This document shows positions 14,164 to 24,500 of a DNA stretch of 64,000 nt, in pieces (the stretch's first letter is position 1; the number at the start of each line of letters is the position of its first letter). The notes under the pieces were generated by a model, which was given only the letters and a program-made list of their open reading frames with translations, was not told the DNA's origin and did no database searches. The position numbers and the translations under genes are program-made. The stretch is from a virus. Location: positions 62,001-126,000 of the IMG/VR virus record IMGVR_UViG_3300027861_000011; one strand, 5' to 3'.

Positions 14164-16689
14164 ATGGCGAAGGAAGATGACATGAAGAACATATGGGATG
14201 GAATGAAAGCGGAGCAGCGTAAGATTAATGCTGCCGCTAAAGAGCTTGAAAAAGGACTTGGTAAGCAAGTCGAGATGCAACGTGATATCCTTAGAACTAA
14301 ACAAGACATTGCACATATAGCTAAGAAAAATGCAGTAATTGAAGAGCAATTAGCAGAAGACTTAAAAGAAAGAAAAGTTTTACAAGATAAAATGTTAGTA
14401 GCTCAACAAAATGGTGATAAGAAGGCTAAAAAGGCTGCACATGATAGACTTATATTACTTAGAAAAGAAATTAAATTAAAAAAAGAAAGTTTAGGAGTAG
14501 GTAAAGAAGAATTAAAAGACGCTGAAAAAGGTCTTGAATTAATGCAAAAAAGCGTTAAACAAAGTAATTTACTTAAGTCTAGTGCTAGGTCAGTAGGTAA
14601 GGCTATGAAGACTTGGGGTTGGGATAAACTTAAGTCTTGGGGTGTGTTTGAAATGGATAAAGCTATCCGTGATAGTGCTAAAAGTATGGGTGTTGGCGCT
14701 AAGGGTTTTGAATCTTTCTCTAGTAGTATAAGTGTTGCTTCTGAGAAAACTATAATGATGGGTGCTGGGATAAAGGACTTAGCTAAAATGCAAGGTGGTT
14801 ACAGTAAGGAGATTGGGAGGTCAGTTCGATTAACTGAAGAAGGTATGATAGCTATGGCTGAAATGGCTGAAGGTACTGGTCTTGGTGCGGAATATGCTAT
14901 AGGTATGGCTGCTGGTATGGATGATTTTGGTGCTAGTGTTGAAACATCAAGAGATTTAGTACAGGAAACTCTTGATATTTCTGGTGAAATGGGGGTTAAT
15001 AGTGCAGCAGCTGCTGAAGGTCTTAAAAAGAGTCTTAAATTAGCTCAAAGGTTCCACTTTAAGGGTGGTGTAAAAGGACTTGCTAAAATGGCTAACGAGG
15101 CCGCTAGACTTAAGTTAGATATGGATGGTATTGCTGGTCTTGCTGAAAAGGTGTTTAGACCAGAGGGAGCTGTTGAAATGGCAGCTAAGTTACAAACTAT
15201 GGGTGGAGCGTTTGCTCAAATGGCTGACCCTATGCAATTAATGTTTAAAGCTAGAAATGATTTTGAAGGATTTTCTAAAGATATTGGTAAGGCTACATCT
15301 GAATTTGTTGAATTTAATAAAGAACAGGGTATATTTGAGGTTAAAGGTGGTTTAGCTGCGGATAGAATGAGGGAGATATCAACTATTACTGGTATTGGTG
15401 TTGAAAAGTTACAAGAAATGGCTGTTCAACAAAAGAAAATTGAAGCTATTGGTTCTATATCACCATTTAATTTTGATAAAGATGAAAAAGCATTAGTGGC
15501 TGGTATGGCTGATATGAAGGATGGTGAATGGCAAGTTAGTATTGATGGTCATGCTAAACTAGTTAAAGATTTAAATAATAATGATTTGAAAAAACTTAGA
15601 TTAGAACAACAAAATCTTGATGAGAGAGCTGAACAATCTAGAACATTTCAAGATGTAATGATGGATGTATGGGAACAAATACAAAGTATTTTATTACCAT
15701 TCGCTCAAGCACTTAAGAAAAATCTTGGTGGGCCAATACAAGATTTTATTAAAACGTTATCTGATGGTGGTAAAGATAGTTTTATTGGTAGTATTAAGTC
15801 GTGGGTTAAATCAATTGCTGAATTAGTTACTAGTGTAGGTAAATGGATTATGGATAACCCTATAAAAAGTGTATTAGCTGTTGCGTTATTTAAAACGGCT
15901 GGGTGGATAGCTAATGGTTTAGCTTTAGCTACTGGATTTAACTTAGGTGCTAGAATGGGTGGTGGTATGGGTATGGGTCGTGGTATGACGGGGCCTGGTG
16001 CTGGGTTTGGTGCAGCAAGGTCTAGAGCTGGAATTACAAGAGGTGTTAATGGACAAATGGTTAGAGGTAGACCAGGTATGAGTACTGGTGCAAAAATGGG
16101 AGCTGGTCTAGGATTAGGTATAGCTGGGATGGGCTTAGATTATGCTAGAAGCACTATGGATGACCAAGAAAGTAGAGGTGCTAAGGCTTTAGGTGTTGGT
16201 TCTTCTGCATTGACGGGCGCAGCATTTGGTATGATGTTAGGGCCTGTTGGTGCTTTAGTTGGTGGTTTAGCTGGAGCTGCTTATGGTGCTTTTAAGGAAT
16301 ATGGTGGGGGCGATGGTTTTGAAGAAACAGATAATACTACTGCTGATATGAGTTCATTATATAGTAAAACTAGTGAAGTTAACGATGCTATTATAAAGTT
16401 TAACCCAAGAGATAAGTTCACAACAGTTAACGATGCGATTATAGCTTCAACAAGTCAGAATCAATTAAATACTGCCACTAAAAAACTTACTGGAGGTGAT
16501 AGTAATAGTGAAACTAAAGTTAAGATTGATGATGTTAAGGCTGATTTTAACTTTAACTTTAATGGTATTGATAATGAAATAGGTAAAATGTTATTAGCTA
16601 ATAACCAATGGGTAAATAAATTAAATACAGTACTACATGAAGTTAGTAGGACTTCTTTATCATATAAATTAAGTCCACAACCTATATAA
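14164..16689 (+). CDS. tail tape measure protein (T4 gp29-like role)
   Basis: An 841-residue protein. Residues 1-145 are strongly charged, helical and coiled-coil-like. A long helical region follows with Gly/Ala/Met-rich segments such as MAEMAEGTGLGAEYAIGMAA. A hydrophobic stretch near residues 555-585 (NPIKSVLAVALFKTAGWIAN) leads into a Gly/Met-rich segment (ARMGGGMGMGRGMTGPG) and a glycine-zipper-like stretch (AAFGMMLGPVGALVGGLAGA). This mix of long helices and membrane-active glycine-rich segments is typical of tape measure proteins, which set tail length and help DNA entry. It sits after the tube and chaperone-like genes, as expected. No peptidase or lysozyme motif was seen within it. Confidence 0.7.
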   Translation: MAKEDDMKNIWDGMKAEQRKINAAAKELEKGLGKQVEMQRDILRTKQDIAHIAKKNAVIEEQLAEDLKERKVLQDKMLVAQQNGDKKAKKAAHDRLILLRKEIKLKKESLGVGKEELKDAEKGLELMQKSVKQSNLLKSSARSVGKAMKTWGWDKLKSWGVFEMDKAIRDSAKSMGVGAKGFESFSSSISVASEKTIMMGAGIKDLAKMQGGYSKEIGRSVRLTEEGMIAMAEMAEGTGLGAEYAIGMAAGMDDFGASVETSRDLVQETLDISGEMGVNSAAAAEGLKKSLKLAQRFHFKGGVKGLAKMANEAARLKLDMDGIAGLAEKVFRPEGAVEMAAKLQTMGGAFAQMADPMQLMFKARNDFEGFSKDIGKATSEFVEFNKEQGIFEVKGGLAADRMREISTITGIGVEKLQEMAVQQKKIEAIGSISPFNFDKDEKALVAGMADMKDGEWQVSIDGHAKLVKDLNNNDLKKLRLEQQNLDERAEQSRTFQDVMMDVWEQIQSILLPFAQALKKNLGGPIQDFIKTLSDGGKDSFIGSIKSWVKSIAELVTSVGKWIMDNPIKSVLAVALFKTAGWIANGLALATGFNLGARMGGGMGMGRGMTGPGAGFGAARSRAGITRGVNGQMVRGRPGMSTGAKMGAGLGLGIAGMGLDYARSTMDDQESRGAKALGVGSSALTGAAFGMMLGPVGALVGGLAGAAYGAFKEYGGGDGFEETDNTTADMSSLYSKTSEVNDAIIKFNPRDKFTTVNDAIIASTSQNQLNTATKKLTGGDSNSETKVKIDDVKADFNFNFNGIDNEIGKMLLANNQWVNKLNTVLHEVSRTSLSYKLSPQPI

Positions 16690-16723
16690 TTTATTATTAT
16701 TTAAAAAATAAATTATATAAATC

Positions 16724-16754
16724 TTGACTTTATAATTTTAAAATAGTATTTTTG
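16724..16754 (+). promoter_or_regulatory. Bacteroidota-type promoter upstream of the AT repeats
   Basis: TTG (16724-16726) and TATTTTTG (16747-16754) are separated by exactly 20 bases, fitting TTG-n20-TAnnTTTG. The predicted leader of about 240 bases would include the whole repeat tract. Confidence 0.55.
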
Positions 16755-16782
16755 ACTTATATATATAAACAGAGGATTGAAA

Positions 16783-16890
16783 GTATAATACATATATAAT
16801 AGATATATAATAGATATAATACATATATAATAGATATATAATAGATATATAATAGATATAATAGATATAATAGATTATATATAATATATA
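16783..16890. repeat. AT-rich tandem repeats, units TATATAATAGA / TATAATAGA
   Basis: About 108 bases are built from 9- and 11-base units (TATAATAGA, TATATAATAGA, and a TATATAATACA variant). At a larger scale, a block of about 31 bases beginning CATATATAATAGATATATAA occurs twice in a row. The tract would melt easily. It could be an origin or unwinding element, a protein-binding array, or simple slippage product. Confidence 0.75.
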
Positions 16891-16972
16891 TAGTAATTTT
16901 AGTAATTTAGTATATATTCCCCTAATTCCAAGACTACAAGTATTTATTTTATTATAATTTTGATTAGCATAG

Positions 16973-16986
16973 TATTTATATATAAA
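16973..16986 (+). promoter_or_regulatory. late-like promoter motif
   Basis: TATTTATATATAAA begins 24 bases before the ATG at 16997, identical to the motifs at 6971 and 12658. Confidence 0.65.
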
Positions 16987-16996
16987 AAGAGTTACT

Positions 16997-19900
16997 ATGC
17001 CAAATTCTATAAATTCGTTATCACCAGATTTAAGAGATTATTTACTAAATAGAAATATTATTAGTGATACTATAACTTCTAGTGGTTTAGATACTCTTCT
17101 TCAAGGTATTGGTATACCTTCAGAAATTAGCCATTCCCCAGAATCTGTACAACCATCAGAGAATATTGAGGTTGATGGTGTATTCTATAAAGATTTAAAT
17201 GTAATCATAAATAAATACCAAGGTTCTGATGATGATTATGAAAAAGTAAGTATAAATTATTTACCAGGTAACACTAACTCAACATGGGCTGGTATTCCTT
17301 TTAATCATGAGTCATATAAACCTGGTGTAGCACAGTTATTCGATTATACAGAGACTAATGTTCCAGCTAATGGACCATTCCAAGGTGGGAACATTAGAGA
17401 ATTTAATACAACTAAGAACAATTTTTTAGATGTAAGTAAACAAACTAAGATAGATTTTAATACTCAACCTGTTCCATCGTATCAAATTGGTTCTTATTTA
17501 GATGAATATGGAGCACTTAATGTAGGTGGTGCTGATACTCAAACATTAGATGTTCTTGGTAGTATTTTAAATGGTGGTGGTGTAGGTTTTGACCCTAATG
17601 GGGGTGGAGTTGTTCCAGATTTTGATGTTAGGTCTTCATTAGTTGGTAGAGCTCTTAACGCTGGTGGTGCAATCAATGATACAAAATTAGGTACATTAGC
17701 TGTTAAGTATTTAGCAGCATCAATTGGTAATAGTGTCGCAATGAATCTTCAAGAGGAAACAATTGGTAGAATAAACCTTAATCCATTAAGTCTTTTAAAA
17801 GGAAATAATATTATAGTTCCAAATTATAATATTACGGTAGCTAAAGGTACACTAGGTAAGATTTTAGATTTAGGTGAAAGAATGCTTGGTTTTGAAACGC
17901 CAGTTAGTCTTTTAGGGCCAGGCTCATCAATATTTAGTAAAGAAAACCCAGTAGGAAATATTGAGAGAGCTCAATCAATGATTTTAAATACTGGTAAAGG
18001 GCAAGTATTAGCTCTTATAGCTAGTCTTGACCAAAACTTATATAAACCACAAATATCAGATGATAGAAAGAAAGAAGGAACAGCACCAACTGGTGAAGAT
18101 GGTACAAATGGTACTCTTTATGCTTTTAACAATGGTGATGGTGGTGTAGTTGATTTATTAAATAGTTCAAATATAGAAGGAGTTACCCCAGCATTTTTAC
18201 CAAATGGATTACCAGACCCTACTTTTATAGCTCAAGTTTCTAACGCTGGTGCTTTCGAATCTGAACATGGTAAGATAACAAGTGAGTTAAATGGTGGATT
18301 TAATGATGAATTTGGTAATTTAACGCATGCTAATTCAAGAAATGATAGTGAAGCTAAATTTATGTGGGCTGATAAAGGAAGTAATAAAACTAACTCTGAA
18401 GGTGCTAGTACGGGTCTTCAAGCATTTGAAGATTTAGGTGTTAAGAAAAGTTTACTAAGTAAAACAAAAGAATTATTTAATAGTAATAAAATGAGAACAC
18501 TTACCTCTGGTCATTATGTTAAAGATGAGAAAATTAGTGAAATTCAAAGTGGTATGCATACCAAATTTTCTGCATCTGGTAAACTATCAAAAGGTAGTGG
18601 TGTATTATCTAAAGGGGTATTAAAAGGTACTGCAACTGATGGTGATAAAATATTTTGTAGAACATGGTCAACATATGATAAATACTCTAGTGTTAATGAT
18701 TTAGTAAGACATAGTGGTTTAAAAAAGAATTTAATGATAAATCCACACGCTAATGTTGATGCATCTGTTTTAGATAAACAAGGATTTCCTCAAATAGGAC
18801 CATATAATGATAGAGTTAATACATCAGTAGATGCTAACGGTAAAAAAGTAAACGTTGAGAATTATATGTTCTCAATTGAGAACTTAGCTTGGTATGGTTC
18901 AGATATGATGAGCTTTTTACCAGATTGTGAAATAGGTCCTGGTGACCCAGTAACAGGTCGTAATGGTAGAATAATGTGGTTCCCACCATATGACATTTCA
19001 TTTAATGAAACAACATCAGTTAGTTTAGAAAGAAATAATTTTATAGGTAGAGGTGAGCCAATATATACATATAATAATACTGAAAGAATGGGAACACTTT
19101 CATGGAAGATTATTATTGACCACCCTAATTATATGAATTTTTTCCCAGAAAATTGGGGTGATAATGAAATAGCTTCATTTTATGCTGGATGTTTAGAAGA
19201 TGAAAAAATAGTAAGAAAAGTATTTACTAGTAATGAAAGAAATGAAATTGAATTAGCCGAGAAACCAATTGTTAAAGAAGTTGTAGATGAAGCTGAACCT
19301 GGAGAACTCACATTTATTGTATATTTTAAAAATGATACGACAGATATATCTACATTATATGAAAATGGTAAAAGAAATAATGCTCCAGACGGAGACCCAA
19401 ATGGTTACATTGAAGATACCGATATAATGGGTTGTTATAAATCAAAACTTAATGATGAAGGAACTGCTTTAGAATGTATTGCTGGATATGGTTTAGGTAC
19501 AACAATAGGTGAAGGTATTGTTGGTTCAAAAGGTAAAGTATATAATGATTTAACTAATTTTGGTCTTAATGGTCAAGACCAACCAATATCATTTAAAGGT
19601 AAAACTCACAGAGGTTGGATGGATGATGATTTTCTCCCAAACTTAAGTGACTATATTTCTAATGAATGTAAATATTGTAAAATAACAATTGAAGGTTATG
19701 CTAGTTCCCAAGGCGCTTCATCTAAGAATCAAAAACTTTCACAAAAAAGAGCTGATAATGTTAAATCTTGGTTAATTAGTAATGTAGTACCTAAAAATGA
19801 TACTGTTAGTCCTGAAAAAAGAGTTGTAATTTCAGAACCAACTGGTAAAGGTGAAACTGAAACTGGATGTACTGGTGAAGGTGGTCAAGATAGAGGAGCT

Positions 19901-21169
19901 TGTAAATTAGGTAGAAAGACAATAGTTACAATTAAATATGATGCTGACTTAAAACCAGCACCACCACCACCAGTAGTAGATAAGAAAGTAGAACCCCCTA
20001 TTCAAAGTAAACAAAATCTTGCGATGAACCCTAGTAGATTCTTTTCTGAATGTGATTATTTCACAAGATTAGAAGAAACATCACCAATAGTATATGATGA
20101 GATTAAAAGAAAAATCCCTTACTTTCACCCTAGTTTTCACTCTACAACACCAGAAGGATTTAATTCTAGACTTACATTCTTACAACAATGCACAAGGCAA
20201 GGACCAACACTTTCATCTGATAAAAGTAACCCAAGTAATTTAGCATTTGGTAGACCACCAGTATGTATACTTAGAATTGGTGATTTTTATCACACAAAAA
20301 TAATGATGGAGAGTCTTACAATAGATTATGACCCACTTGTATGGGATTTAAATCCAGAAGGTGTTGGTGTACAACCAATGATTGCTAATGTTACAGTTAG
20401 TTTCGTATTTATTGGTGGGTCAAGTCTTAAAGGTCCAATTAATAAATTACAAAATGCAGTATCATTCAATTACTTTGCTAATACCGAATTATATGATGTT
20501 AGAGCAGACGTTGTTAAAGAAGATGGTACTGTCGGGAATTATATTAATGAAGCTGCTGAAAGTGAAAAACAAAAAGATAAAAATACAGAACCAATTGTTG
20601 AAGACCAAGAAGTGGTTGCTAAGGAAATAGTTGAAGAAGAACCACCAGAACCAGAAGAAAGTGATGCTGTTAAAGCATTAAAAAACGCTCAGTTGAATGG
20701 ATGGACTGATGATGATAGTGGACTTGTTACAGTGGGAGTTTGGACTGATGGAGCATTTAATGATAAAGACTGGAATTACAATATCACAGTATTTCAAAAT
20801 AACCAAAGAGTTAAAATAGATACAGGTACACTTGATTTGGAAAAATTCGATGATGATAATAGATTTGAAATAGTTGTATCTAAATTAACAAGAAGTTTTG
20901 TTGGTAAAGTAACTCGTGAAGTAGATACTGGTCGTAAATATAGTAAATATGGTCCTAACTGTTTTAGTGCTAGTACAGACACAGTTATAGTTGATGAGAT
21001 ACCCATCGGAGTTGAATTTTGGAAAGATGGTGAAGAAACAATTCAACGTGGTTTAGCTCCTTATGTGTTAGGATGTGATGATTTAGATAATGAGCAAACT
21101 AGAGGTGATTTAGTTCCTGGTACAGATAACGCTGTATTTAATTTAATGCGATGTATAAGTTGTCCTTAA
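16997..21169 (+). CDS. large baseplate or tail structural protein with an embedded OmpA-like domain
   Basis: A 1390-residue protein in three parts. Residues 1-770 include a phage structural region near 640-730 (MWFPPYDISFNETTSVSLER, then GRGEPIYTYNNTERMGTLSW). Residues about 770-985 form an OmpA-C-like domain: FIVYFKNDTTDI, CKITIEGYASSQG, NQKLSQKRADNVKSWL and a final RKTIVTIKYD strand, the pattern that binds peptidoglycan in OmpA-like proteins. After a Pro-rich linker (PAPPPPVVD) the structural part resumes with VCILRIGDFYHTKIMMESLT, typical of tail or baseplate proteins with LysM-like neighbours. It is followed closely by the gp53-like and hub genes. A role at the baseplate, with the OmpA-like domain touching the cell wall, is an inference. 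Confidence 0.65.
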   Translation: MPNSINSLSPDLRDYLLNRNIISDTITSSGLDTLLQGIGIPSEISHSPESVQPSENIEVDGVFYKDLNVIINKYQGSDDDYEKVSINYLPGNTNSTWAGIPFNHESYKPGVAQLFDYTETNVPANGPFQGGNIREFNTTKNNFLDVSKQTKIDFNTQPVPSYQIGSYLDEYGALNVGGADTQTLDVLGSILNGGGVGFDPNGGGVVPDFDVRSSLVGRALNAGGAINDTKLGTLAVKYLAASIGNSVAMNLQEETIGRINLNPLSLLKGNNIIVPNYNITVAKGTLGKILDLGERMLGFETPVSLLGPGSSIFSKENPVGNIERAQSMILNTGKGQVLALIASLDQNLYKPQISDDRKKEGTAPTGEDGTNGTLYAFNNGDGGVVDLLNSSNIEGVTPAFLPNGLPDPTFIAQVSNAGAFESEHGKITSELNGGFNDEFGNLTHANSRNDSEAKFMWADKGSNKTNSEGASTGLQAFEDLGVKKSLLSKTKELFNSNKMRTLTSGHYVKDEKISEIQSGMHTKFSASGKLSKGSGVLSKGVLKGTATDGDKIFCRTWSTYDKYSSVNDLVRHSGLKKNLMINPHANVDASVLDKQGFPQIGPYNDRVNTSVDANGKKVNVENYMFSIENLAWYGSDMMSFLPDCEIGPGDPVTGRNGRIMWFPPYDISFNETTSVSLERNNFIGRGEPIYTYNNTERMGTLSWKIIIDHPNYMNFFPENWGDNEIASFYAGCLEDEKIVRKVFTSNERNEIELAEKPIVKEVVDEAEPGELTFIVYFKNDTTDISTLYENGKRNNAPDGDPNGYIEDTDIMGCYKSKLNDEGTALECIAGYGLGTTIGEGIVGSKGKVYNDLTNFGLNGQDQPISFKGKTHRGWMDDDFLPNLSDYISNECKYCKITIEGYASSQGASSKNQKLSQKRADNVKSWLISNVVPKNDTVSPEKRVVISEPTGKGETETGCTGEGGQDRGACKLGRKTIVTIKYDADLKPAPPPPVVDKKVEPPIQSKQNLAMNPSRFFSECDYFTRLEETSPIVYDEIKRKIPYFHPSFHSTTPEGFNSRLTFLQQCTRQGPTLSSDKSNPSNLAFGRPPVCILRIGDFYHTKIMMESLTIDYDPLVWDLNPEGVGVQPMIANVTVSFVFIGGSSLKGPINKLQNAVSFNYFANTELYDVRADVVKEDGTVGNYINEAAESEKQKDKNTEPIVEDQEVVAKEIVEEEPPEPEESDAVKALKNAQLNGWTDDDSGLVTVGVWTDGAFNDKDWNYNITVFQNNQRVKIDTGTLDLEKFDDDNRFEIVVSKLTRSFVGKVTREVDTGRKYSKYGPNCFSASTDTVIVDEIPIGVEFWKDGEETIQRGLAPYVLGCDDLDNEQTRGDLVPGTDNAVFNLMRCISCP

Positions 21170-21205
21170 TAAATTAAATATAATAAGATGTTAAAAAAAT
21201 AGATT

Positions 21206-21523
21206 ATGGCACAATACTTCGATAGATATGAAAAATTTAAAATAAACGGTGTAATGACACCAATTCCTGGATTAAAGATTCCAATAGACACAAGAGATAA
21301 AACAATTGTTTACAAATTAGGTGACACAAGACTTGACATTGTGAGTCAAAAGTATTATAATAGTCCATATTATGGGTTTTTAATTATGTTAGCAAATCCA
21401 GAATATGGTGGATTAGAATTTAACATTAAAGATAGAGATATTATTAGAATACCTTTCCCATATGAATCGGCAATTGAAAGGTACTTAAACCAGATAGAAA
21501 TTTATAAAGCATTATATGGCTGA
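21206..21523 (+). CDS. baseplate wedge protein, gp53-like (LysM-like fold)
   Basis: A 105-residue protein. The core reads TIVYKLGDTRLDIVSQKYYN, then SPYYGFLIMLANPEYGGLEF and DIIRIPFPYE. This is the LysM-like pattern (short strand, GDT, helix, then N/IxIP) of T4 gp53-type baseplate wedge proteins. T4 gp53 is longer (196 residues), so this is a compact version. It ends eight bases inside the next gene, which indicates translational coupling with the hub-like protein and supports a baseplate role. LysM-like tail proteins in other phages can look similar, so the exact T4 counterpart is less certain than the location. Confidence 0.75.
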   Translation: MAQYFDRYEKFKINGVMTPIPGLKIPIDTRDKTIVYKLGDTRLDIVSQKYYNSPYYGFLIMLANPEYGGLEFNIKDRDIIRIPFPYESAIERYLNQIEIYKALYG

Positions 21524-24500
21524 AGAAAAAAAAGACCAAGTTGAAAAGTTATTATTATTTGAACCAAACCCATACGATAATGCTTTAATTCCAAATGAGA
21601 ATTTAACTATTTCAGTTGATTTAAAAACAACTAGAAAGGGAAGAAGTGTAATTTCTATTCCAGCAACAGGTGTTGGTAAAATAACAAATAATAATAACGG
21701 TAAAAGGTCTACTACTATAGGTTTTATTGACGGTACCCCAATTGGTAAAGATAAAAGAGCTTTAACAACTAATTATACTGAAGCTAATAGTAGCTTAACA
21801 GTTGAAGGTGAGAATGATTTAGAAAGTCTTGGTATTGAGAGTATTAATATTGAATTTGATACTGCTTATACACCAATGATTAAGATTAAATTTATTGATA
21901 TAAGAGGTCAATCTGTTTTTCAACAAGGGGTTAATTCAAAATATAAAATGTTTTTTGAATTACCTTACCCAATATTTGATTTAACTGTTAAAGGTTTTTT
22001 TGGTAAACCAGTTAAGTATTGCCTTCACTTAATTAAGTGGAATTCTGCTTTTAATTCAAATACTGGTAATTTCGAGATTGAAGCTGAATTTATAGGGTAT
22101 ACATATGCCTTATTAACTGATTTACTAATGGGTCTTATAAGAGCTGTAGTTTATACACCAGAAGGAAAACCAATTTTCGATGAATTTAAAGAAGAATGGG
22201 CTAAAAATGGTAGGACATTAACAACAATTGATGATATGTTAACAAGTATTGGTCAATTGGGTGATGAATTCGACAAGATAAAAGAAACTGATAAGAGTAT
22301 ACAACAAATAAATGATAGTACTGTAATATATGATTCAATAGACTTAATAGAAAGTAATTTAAATGAGTTAAATAAGAATATTGTCTCTGACCCAAGCACT
22401 TGGTTCGTACATGATAATGGCATTTTATGTACTGATAAAGCCAGAGCAGATACTAATTTCGTTGAAACAGCTTTAAAAACATTTAAAGAAAAAGTTAGAA
22501 CTGATTTAGAAAGACTAAATGAGACCATATCTACACAATATTCTAATTTAAAATTGGATGAACTTGAGATTAATGATATAAGAATTACTAGAGGTATTAC
22601 TGTAGATGATTTAAAAAATAAATCTACTGGTGTAAAAGCAATGTTTGACGCATCTAAAGCAGTAACTTCCCCATCTTTATATGATGAAACGGCTGAAACT
22701 ACAAGTGGGTCAAATAGCTTTGACTATGTTGGGGAAATGATAACTACAGTTATAGCTAATGTACCAAATATATCTACCCTTCCATCTAGCGAGGAAATTG
22801 TTATATATGACACAAGACCAGCCTTAATAGAATTAAATAGAGTTAAAAAGGAATTAAAAGATACTAATAGAACTTTAAGGAACGAAACTGGTGAAAAGTT
22901 AAGAAAAATTGCAAAAGAACAATTAAATTTCGACCCAACAATATATAATATATTCTCAATACTTACTGTTCATTGTGAAGTATTATTAAAAACAATTAGT
23001 AAAGTATCTAAAGCTGCTGAAAATAGCAGTAGTAGATATGGTGTATTAACTAAATTAACTAAGTATTTAAATAGTACAGACACTAATAATACTATATTTG
23101 CTTGGCCAGAATATAGAAAAGCAGAAAAAAATGGTTATCAAGAAACATGGTTAGGTACTGATTTAACAGATGGTGAAGCATTAAAAGTTAATGAAATAGT
23201 ATTTATTGAACATTTATTAGAAGAATTAATGAAGCTTGTAGAAAGGGATGATGAACTTGGTGATGAAATTGGTAATGAAAAAGCACAGTTCTGGCCAATA
23301 TCGACACTTGATATCCCCATGAGTGATAACTCATTTATCACTCAATCACCCTACACTGAAGCGTTAACTGGACCTACTTCGAAAACAACACCACAAGAAG
23401 CAACTAGATGTCTATTAATGAGAGCGTTTCTAGGTCTTTCGATAACCACAAACACCTTAACCAGAAATGTACGCAATGTGACTTTTTCCAAAATAGCTGG
23501 AATGACTGACAATGATGTAAAGTTCAAAGGTATATTCGAGGCTGAAAATCTTTATCGTACTATTTTAGTAGACATTGATAGAATTCGTGCTAGAGATATT
23601 ATAAATGGTATTATAGGATTAGGTTACGGAACAGAAGAAGGTAGTGAATTTGATGCTTCAATTGCTTCAAAGAAATTAATAGAAGAATGGGGTGTCGGTT
23701 ACGAAACGGAAGTTATAAATCCGCACGAAGGTCTCGTACCCCTACTTTATGACTACGGTGGGAGTGTCGGTTATAACTACATCTATAACACTAATGGTGA
23801 TGGAAGGTCGTATCTACCAATTAGCGGTAATTTTAGCGGTCAAGGATTCTATGAATCACCAGGAATCCTTAAATCTCAAAAGGAGATTAGTTACCTAGGT
23901 AATAAATATCTATTCACTGGTGGGGGATGTAATGATGCTCTGAATAGTGAAGCTAACGAAGAAGCTACTTATAAGTATCCAAATGATGGAGCTATTTATT
24001 TAAAAATATTATCAAAAGATGAATTTGAAAAAGGCTATAAAACCCAACCACAATACGGTGCTGATTCTCTAGCAATATATAGAACAGTAATTGCTGAAAA
24101 TTCTCCTATATCACAGAATACTTTATCTAACCCACTATACAATGTAGTACCTGATTTAAGTAATGATACTGGTATAGGTACTATTGATAGATACGGTGAT
24201 AGATTTTTAGCACCTACTTTCAAAAAAATACTTTATAATGGCCCTGGTGGTGACAAATTAACAGATACACTTCATTATTTACTGGATAATAGTAACGATT
24301 ATATGTTAGGTAATATATTATGTTCGTATTGGAATGGTGATATGAAAAGAGGAGAGTCAGAACCCCGACATTGGTCTGGTAATTATTTAGCTAAATCACC
24401 TGAACCAAGGACCTCCAATAATCAAGAAATTGATTGGGATGATGATGACCAATGGATTTATGGAAATAACTCAACATATAACGTCCTTAGAAGTGATATA

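Larger units (their letters stand above)
16690..16996 (+). other. 307-base gene-free region with host-type promoter, AT repeats and late-like promoter
   Basis: The region holds three elements in order: a TTG-n20-TATTTTTG promoter, an almost pure A/T tandem repeat tract with scattered G or C, and the late-like motif before the next gene. No convincing small ORF or stable hairpin terminator was seen. Confidence 0.6.

Noticed and set aside
16783-16890. CRISPR array
   Set aside because: Repeats are short, contiguous and lack unique spacers; no cas-like gene is nearby.
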